From positions 1-11,288 of the forward strand of contig JAGYOT010000022.1 in the NCBI GenBank assembly GCA_018399455.1: a DNA stretch of 11,288 nucleotides, in the 5' to 3' direction. The notes beneath the pieces were generated by a model, which did no database searches, was not told the DNA's origin, and saw only the letters and a program-made list of their open reading frames with translations. Both the position numbers and the translations under genes were made by a program. Below are positions 8,002 through 11,288 of the stretch, piece after piece; position 1 is the stretch's first letter, and each line of letters starts with the position of its first letter. The stretch comes from Desulfobacterales bacterium. Lineage in GTDB: Bacteria > Desulfobacterota > Desulfobacteria > Desulfobacterales > Desulfosalsimonadaceae.

Positions 8002-8064
8002 CAATACACACCATAGAAATGGAAGGCATCACTGCCCAGAGGAGGGAGGAGGGACATGCGCCCC

Positions 8065-8982
8065 TTACTGCCAAATGCCCGGCGGACCGAACATGGCCAC
8101 CCGGTCGGGTTCACCCTGCCGGGCCAGGCCCCGGAACATCCCCCGGGTGGTAAAGGAGAAGGCGACCCGGCCGGCAGCATCCACGCCAATAAGCCCGCCT
8201 TTGCCGCCAAGCGCCCGGATATTTTCCAGGACAGTCGAGGCGGCCGCTTCCAGGGAAAGCCCGCCGAACTCCACCAGGGCGGCGATCCGGGTGGCCGCGG
8301 CCCGGCGCAGGAAGAATTCCCCCTCGCCCGTGCAGCTAACAGCACAGGAAGCGTTGTCCGCATAAACGCCCGCCCCTATAACCGGCGAATCCCCCACGCG
8401 GCCGTACTCCTTACATGTGATACCGCCGGTGGACGATGCTGTGGTCAGGTTCCCCGCGCTGTCGATACATACCGCGCCCACAGTTCCGAATTGTTCTCCG
8501 GCCTGTTTTTGGGCAGCAAGGTATTCTTCCCGGCGCCTGGCGGTCTGGAAGTATTCCGGTCCCATCTCTTCCAGGCCCCAGCTTTGGGCAAAACTGTCCG
8601 CGCCCGCGCCGATGAGAAGGACATGGGGGGATTTTTCCAGCACCAGGGCCGCGGCGCGCACCGGGTTTTTTATGCCGGTTACGCCGGCAACGGCCCCGGC
8701 GGAAAGATCCTCGCCGCTCATAACCGATGCATCCATCTCGATTGTCCCGTCATGGGTGAATACGGACCCGCGTCCGGCGTTGAACAGGGGGCAGTCTTCC
8801 AAAACTTCGACGGTGGCGCAGACAGCATCCACACCACGGCCGCCGCCGTCCAGAACCGCCCGTCCGGCTGCCAGGCTTTTGCGCAGAAAGGCCAGGTGCT
8901 CCTCTACGGCTTCGGGGCCGTAATATTCTCGGGTGATGCCTTCACAGCCGGCATGGATTGCCAGGACGTATTTTACGGACAT
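8065..8982 (-). CDS. isoaspartyl peptidase / L-asparaginase (Ntn-hydrolase, family T2)
   Basis: Plant-type asparaginases split beta-aspartyl dipeptides and L-asparagine. Here the likely job is to cut beta-Asp-Arg released by cyanophycinase into Asp and Arg. The precursor (305 residues, usual length about 310) should self-cleave before Thr167 in FGTVGAVCID, giving alpha and beta chains. The substrate-binding RVGDSPVIGAG (195-205) and the following TGEGE, in place of the usual TGTGE, are present. An N-terminal AIHAG corresponds to the conserved AIHGG. The start chosen is ATG 8982 because GGAGGG lies eight bases upstream; an ATG at 8997 overlaps that ribosome site. The gene is flanked by the two 115-bp direct repeats and looks richer in G+C than cphB (for example 43 of 60 bases at 8161-8220), so it may have been inserted with, or have duplicated, its promoter. 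The subfamily and exact substrate preference are not certain. Confidence 0.92.
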   Translation of the reverse strand: MSVKYVLAIHAGCEGITREYYGPEAVEEHLAFLRKSLAAGRAVLDGGGRGVDAVCATVEVLEDCPLFNAGRGSVFTHDGTIEMDASVMSGEDLSAGAVAGVTGIKNPVRAAALVLEKSPHVLLIGAGADSFAQSWGLEEMGPEYFQTARRREEYLAAQKQAGEQFGTVGAVCIDSAGNLTTASSTGGITCKEYGRVGDSPVIGAGVYADNASCAVSCTGEGEFFLRRAAATRIAALVEFGGLSLEAAASTVLENIRALGGKGGLIGVDAAGRVAFSFTTRGMFRGLARQGEPDRVAMFGPPGIWQ

Positions 8983-9065
8983 GGGTCTTCCCTCCATATT
9001 TCAATTTGTTTGTGTTTGAACGGCTCAAAGAGGAAACGTCCAAACACGGGGTTTTCGTTCAGAAT

Positions 9066-9132
9066 AAAAAAATGAAACCGATATCGGGATCGGTAGTAAT
9101 TTCATCGAGACATCCGGTACAGACGTCTCGAT
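9066..9132 (-). promoter_or_regulatory. structured leader, copy 2: inverted repeat then terminator-like hairpin
   Basis: The same two structures as in copy 1: ATCGAGAC/GTCTCGAT arms at 9125-9132 and 9104-9111, then ACCGAT/ATCGGT arms at 9089-9094 and 9077-9082 and a seven-T run at 9066-9072. The loop of the second hairpin differs by one base, and its stem is unchanged. Here about 80 further leader bases follow before the peptidase start. Confidence 0.55.
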
Positions 9133-9157
9133 TTTCTCTGTAATCCAGAACAAGGTC

Positions 9158-9173
9158 AGCAATTTATGTGCCA
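9158..9173 (-). promoter_or_regulatory. sigma-54 (-24/-12) promoter for the isoaspartyl peptidase gene and the operon
   Basis: The minus strand reads TGGCAC-ATAAA-TTGCT with the correct ten bases between GG and GC. The predicted start is near 9147, about 165 bases before the peptidase ATG. The box sits at the end of a 362-base gene-free region that could hold activator sites. Confidence 0.82.
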
Positions 9174-9407
9174 TAATATGTATTCCTGAACATCATACTG
9201 ATCCCATACGGGATTTATCCATACCGACTGCTGATTGTTGGGTTTCAAGGCGGGTTTTGGCAAAAGTTCCGGTTCAATCGGTAGAGGAGTCTGAATACAA
9301 GAGAAGAAAGAGTCGGAAGTTTTCTTTCCGGTACAAAAAGATATTTTGTGGTATATGCCAAGAAATCCCTCATAGGCTGGTTCTCAAGGGCAGGCGGCAG
9401 GATCATT

Positions 9408-9451
9408 TTCGGAAATCACGGTTCCGACCGATCGGCAATGGAACTTCCGAA
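9408..9451. repeat. nested inverted repeat
   Basis: Outer arms TTCGGAA (9408-9414) and TTCCGAA (9445-9451) enclose inner arms GTTCC (9421-9425) and GGAAC (9440-9444), and the centre holds the palindrome CCGATCGG (9428-9435). It is about 260 bases upstream of the predicted transcription start, somewhat far but possible for a sigma-54 activator site. It could equally be a 3' structure of the activator mRNA. Confidence 0.5.
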
Positions 9452-9474
9452 TGCCAACACGTAAGGGTCCACTC

Positions 9475-9490
9475 AAAAATCCCAAGGATT
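9475..9490 (-). terminator. weak terminator-like hairpin after the sigma-54 activator gene
   Basis: On the minus strand AATCC-TTG-GGATT is followed by TTTGAG, about 50 bases after the activator stop. The stem is only five base pairs and the T-run short, so termination would be inefficient. Confidence 0.3.
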
Positions 9491-9540
9491 ACCATACAAA
9501 ATAACAGGCTTTTCTTTACTGTATTGATGCTTCTTCTGGG

Positions 9541-10578
9541 TCAGGCTGAAAATGAATTTTCCCGGGAGCCTCGGTCCGGATTGTCCTTGAAGGCTTCCTT
9601 ATCAAGGTGATATTTGTGCATGAGATTGTAGAGTTGTCTGACCGATACGCCGGCCTGGGCCGCACTCCTGTTTATGCGGCCCTGATTGACCGCCAGAAGG
9701 CATCTGAGATAGGTGAACTCGGCCTGTTGCACAGCTGCGCTCCTGACATGGGCCAAAGGCTGGGTGATATCCACCGGCACTTCGGTCAAAGTAGGCTGCC
9801 TCCGGCCTAAGAGTTCGGCAGGGAGGGATTCCGGTCCGATTTCACTGGACTGCTCGAGCAGATAAGCCCGTTCGATGAGATTTTCCAGCTCCCGGATATT
9901 GCCAGGCCAGGCGTAATCGATCAGGGCCGAAACGACCCGGCTCTGCAGGCGTTGGATGCATTTGCCATAAAAGGTGTTGAGCCGGACCAGGAAATAGTCC
10001 GCCAGGGTCAGAATGTCTTCTTTGCGTTCCCGCAGGGGCGGCAGTAAAATCGGGAAGACATTCAGTCGATAGAAAAGGTCTCTTCGGAAGGCGCCCTGAT
10101 CACAGAGCTCCTGGAGGTCATGGTTGGTGGCGGTTATGATCCTGACATCCGCCTCGATCTCCTGCTCCCCTCCCACCCGCTGGAAGGTGCGCTCTTGAAG
10201 TACCTTCAGGAGTTTTGTCTGGCTGGTCAGGCTGATGGTCCCGATCTCATCGAGGAAGAGGGTCCCGTTTCTGGCCATCTCGAATTTCCCCAGGTGCCGC
10301 TTATGGGCACCGGTGAAGGCGCCCCGCTCGTGGCCGAAAAGTTCGCTTTCCAGGAGGCTGTCCGGAACGGCCCCGCAATAAAAGTTCACAAACGGCCCGG
10401 ATCTGCGTTGGCTCAATTCGTGGAGAAGCCTGCTTGCCACTCCTTTGCCGGTCCCGGTTTCCCCCAAAAACAGCACTGTCGTCCGGGTGTCGGCCACGGA
10501 TTTAATTTTTGCATAGACCGCGCGCATGGCCGGTCCTTTCAATTGCGGTAATGCACGTGGGTCGAAAGCTGAGGACAT
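9541..10578 (-). CDS. sigma-54-dependent transcriptional activator without a sensor domain (PspF-like layout)
   Basis: This AAA+ enhancer-binding protein would use ATP to open sigma-54 RNA polymerase complexes. Of 345 residues, almost the whole N-terminal part is the central domain: Walker A GETGTGKG at 39-46, the sigma-54 contact loop GAFTGA at 86-91, Walker B TLFLDE near 106-111, arginine-finger region RRDLFYRLN at 165-173, and WPGNIREL at 225-232. A Fis-type helix-turn-helix lies near 299-323 ([21 protein letters not shown]). There is no receiver, GAF or PAS domain ahead of the AAA+ core, so activity must be controlled by another protein or by expression. The ATG at 10578 has GGAG eight bases upstream; the TTG two codons earlier is too close to that site. 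It is read in the same direction as the peptidase gene and its sigma-54 promoter, so it is the best candidate activator of the operon. Confidence 0.93.
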   Translation of the reverse strand: MSSAFDPRALPQLKGPAMRAVYAKIKSVADTRTTVLFLGETGTGKGVASRLLHELSQRRSGPFVNFYCGAVPDSLLESELFGHERGAFTGAHKRHLGKFEMARNGTLFLDEIGTISLTSQTKLLKVLQERTFQRVGGEQEIEADVRIITATNHDLQELCDQGAFRRDLFYRLNVFPILLPPLRERKEDILTLADYFLVRLNTFYGKCIQRLQSRVVSALIDYAWPGNIRELENLIERAYLLEQSSEIGPESLPAELLGRRQPTLTEVPVDITQPLAHVRSAAVQQAEFTYLRCLLAVNQGRINRSAAQAGVSVRQLYNLMHKYHLDKEAFKDNPDRGSRENSFSA

Positions 10579-10613
10579 TGTCAAGGCTCCATTGGTTTGT
10601 CAAAATATTTAGG

Positions 10614-10642
10614 ATGGTATCGGAAACAGAAAAATTTTTCAA
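10614..10642 (-). promoter_or_regulatory. possible sigma-70-type promoter of the activator gene
   Basis: TTGAAA (10637-10642), a 17-base spacer and TACCAT (10614-10619) lie upstream of the activator start; transcription would begin near 10607. The -10 box matches the consensus at four of six positions, so this is only a plausible site. Confidence 0.35.
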
Positions 10643-11054
10643 GCCTCTGCTACAAAAAAAAACGTGAAACGATCTGGTTTTTTTGAGGAAAGTGGGGAAA
10701 GATATGTGATGCTTGTACGCAAGGAGATCAGCCTCCCGTAGAAATGGAAGACAGTTTTAGCATTTGAGATCTTGATTGATAGTCTGGTATAGTCAGCTGT
10801 ATGGATCAGGGCCCTGTCCCCGTGTTGACGATGGGGCCCATATCTGCAATAAGATGGGGAGTATTCTGTCACTCACGGACCCGACATGACCCATGGACAG
10901 ACTGTTGAACATATGCACCGGTGTTTTTGATTCCTTGACAAGATTTAAGGAATCTTTTATCCCCGGAGGTTTTTAAATCAGACCCCCATGCCTTACTTTA
11001 TCAAGCTATTCAAGCAAAGAAACGATATTCTCCTTATGTACAGGGGTGTAAAGG
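10643..11054. other. gene-poor region with inverted repeats
   Basis: I see no convincing gene. A 77-codon minus-strand reading with a GTG start (10639-10872) has the composition of chance sequence. The region contains two GGGCCC blocks at 10809-10814 and 10834-10839 that could pair, and a perfect inverted repeat at 10929-10954. It separates the XRE-type gene from the activator gene. Confidence 0.5.
10929..10954. repeat. perfect 8-bp inverted repeat with 10-base loop
   Basis: GATTCCTT and AAGGAATC flank GACAAGATTT. On the plus strand it is followed by TTTTAT, terminator-like, but no plus-strand gene ends here. On the minus strand, the direction of the XRE-type gene that stops 100 bases away, it is followed by A residues. 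An operator or mRNA-end hairpin is possible. Confidence 0.5.
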
Positions 11055-11288
11055 TTAAGCTTGTTTCAAATTGTCTACAGCCATGGTTGCTCGATTAGAA
11101 ATTGATTGTTGCCCAGTTTCCATATTTCGGATTGAACCCGCAGCATAACCAATCTTTTCTCCAAATTCAGCCTGAGTGAGCCCAAGTTCTTTTCTGATCT
11201 CTTTAAGACGTTCCGGGGACAGTTCCATTTCTTCTATAATTTCTTCATGTGTTACAGAATTCTTGTCAGACTCGGAGGTGTCATAACC
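11055..11288 (-). CDS. XRE-family helix-turn-helix protein, C-terminal part (start outside the window)
   Basis: The last 77 residues of a minus-strand gene are visible, ending at TAA. Residues about 28-60 of the visible part (SPERLKEIRKELGLTQAEFG, then EKIGYAAGSIRNMETGQQ) are a standard HTH_3 DNA-binding domain, with the Gln of helix 2 and the recognition helix preserved. The visible stretch before it is acidic. Proteins with the domain near the C-terminus include HigA- and MqsA-type antitoxins and small repressors, so a toxin gene might be found beyond the right edge; nothing in the window shows one. The gene is separated from the sigma-54 activator by about 475 bases and is probably an independent unit. 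Confidence 0.8.
   Translation of the reverse strand, partial: GYDTSESDKNSVTHEEIIEEMELSPERLKEIRKELGLTQAEFGEKIGYAAGSIRNMETGQQSISNRATMAVDNLKQA

Larger units (their letters stand above)
7892..8006 (-). repeat. 115-bp direct repeat, copy 1 (promoter/leader of the hydrolase gene)
   Basis: This stretch matches 9064-9178 at 110 of 115 positions without gaps. Differences in copy 1 are at 7913, 7962, 7985, 7994 and 8002. None hits the -24/-12 boxes or either stem. The match stops just upstream of the -24 box on one side and just after the T-run on the other, so the duplicated unit is a promoter with its leader. It fills nearly all the space between the isoaspartyl peptidase stop and the hydrolase start. 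Confidence 0.95.
9064..9178 (-). repeat. 115-bp direct repeat, copy 2 (promoter/leader of the isoaspartyl peptidase gene)
   Basis: This is the second copy of the unit at 7892-8006, same orientation, 1172 bases away, five mismatches and no gap. It lies 81 bases before the isoaspartyl peptidase start. Recombination between the copies would remove exactly the peptidase gene and leave one intact promoter and leader before the hydrolase gene. Confidence 0.95.
9179..9540. other. gene-free region between the sigma-54 activator and the operon promoter
   Basis: I find no convincing gene here. It contains a 5-bp inverted repeat ATCCC-ATAC-GGGAT at 9201-9214 just upstream of the -24 box, a nested inverted repeat at 9408-9451, and a small hairpin with a T-run at 9475-9490. 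It is the natural place for upstream activator sites of the sigma-54 promoter and for the end of the activator transcript. Confidence 0.5.

Noticed and set aside
7892..8006. Integron attC-like site
   Set aside because: The inverted repeats lack the GTTRRRY/RYYYAAC core sites, and no integrase gene is present.
7890..8057. A 55-codon minus-strand reading frame (MSLLPPLGSDAF...) starting eight bases after the isoaspartyl peptidase stop, with AAGGGG before the ATG and a CTGC motif
   Set aside because: It overlaps copy 1 of the repeat. In copy 2 the same frame has a stop codon and no start, and the differences mostly fall at first or second codon positions, so it is not under coding constraint. 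The promoter/leader reading explains the conservation better.
7892..9178. Insertion sequence or transposon bounded by the 115-bp repeats
   Set aside because: The repeats are direct, carry no transposase and have no terminal inverted ends; the DNA between them is one complete peptidase gene.
9257..9610. Plus-strand 117-codon reading frame with a TTG start
   Set aside because: It overlaps the end of the activator gene, has no ribosome site, is very rich in Arg/Lys/Ser, and shows no recognisable domain.
10639..10872. Minus-strand 77-codon reading frame with a GTG start upstream of the activator
   Set aside because: The composition is chance-like, it has no ribosome site, and it contains inverted repeats and the likely activator promoter.
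1..11288. CRISPR array, tRNA or rRNA gene
   Set aside because: I saw no spaced short repeats beyond the two-copy 115-bp unit and no tRNA- or rRNA-like sequence.

Overview
The window looks like a chromosomal segment of an anaerobic Gram-negative bacterium, most likely a Desulfobacterota (deltaproteobacterial) sulfate reducer or a relative. The hints are an HdrC-type iron-sulfur protein, sigma-54 regulation and mid-to-high G+C with a strong Shine-Dalgarno before several starts. The phylum is an inference from gene style; no rRNA or other marker is present.

Almost everything is on the minus strand and reads from high to low coordinates. In transcription order it holds: the C-terminal part of an XRE-type helix-turn-helix protein (11055-11288); a gene-poor gap with inverted repeats (10579-11054); a sensor-less sigma-54 activator (9541-10578); a 362-base gap; an isoaspartyl peptidase/asparaginase (8065-8982); a CocE/PepX-type serine hydrolase (5857-7878); cyanophycinase (4932-5789); an ATP-grasp ligase of unknown substrate (3443-4861); cyanophycin synthetase CphA (729-3392); and a small OB-fold-like protein (441-710). 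A convergent plus-strand HdrC-like Fe-S protein occupies the left edge (6-413).

The core is a cyanophycin locus that combines polymer synthesis (CphA), depolymerisation to beta-Asp-Arg dipeptides (cyanophycinase) and dipeptide cleavage (isoaspartyl peptidase), together with two genes whose role here is unexplained (ATP-grasp ligase, CocE-type hydrolase). Cyanophycin is a nitrogen and carbon store, and sigma-54 control fits nitrogen metabolism.

The most notable non-gene structure is a 115-base direct repeat (110 of 115 identical) at 7892-8006 and 9064-9178, once before the hydrolase gene and once before the isoaspartyl peptidase gene. Each copy reads on the minus strand as a near-perfect -24/-12 sigma-54 promoter (TGGCAC-N5-TTGCT), then an 8-bp inverted repeat, then a 6-bp hairpin followed by a T-run. 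It therefore looks like a duplicated promoter plus structured leader, possibly an attenuator. All five differences between the copies fall outside the promoter boxes and both stems. The neighbouring sigma-54 activator is the obvious candidate regulator, though this is inference.
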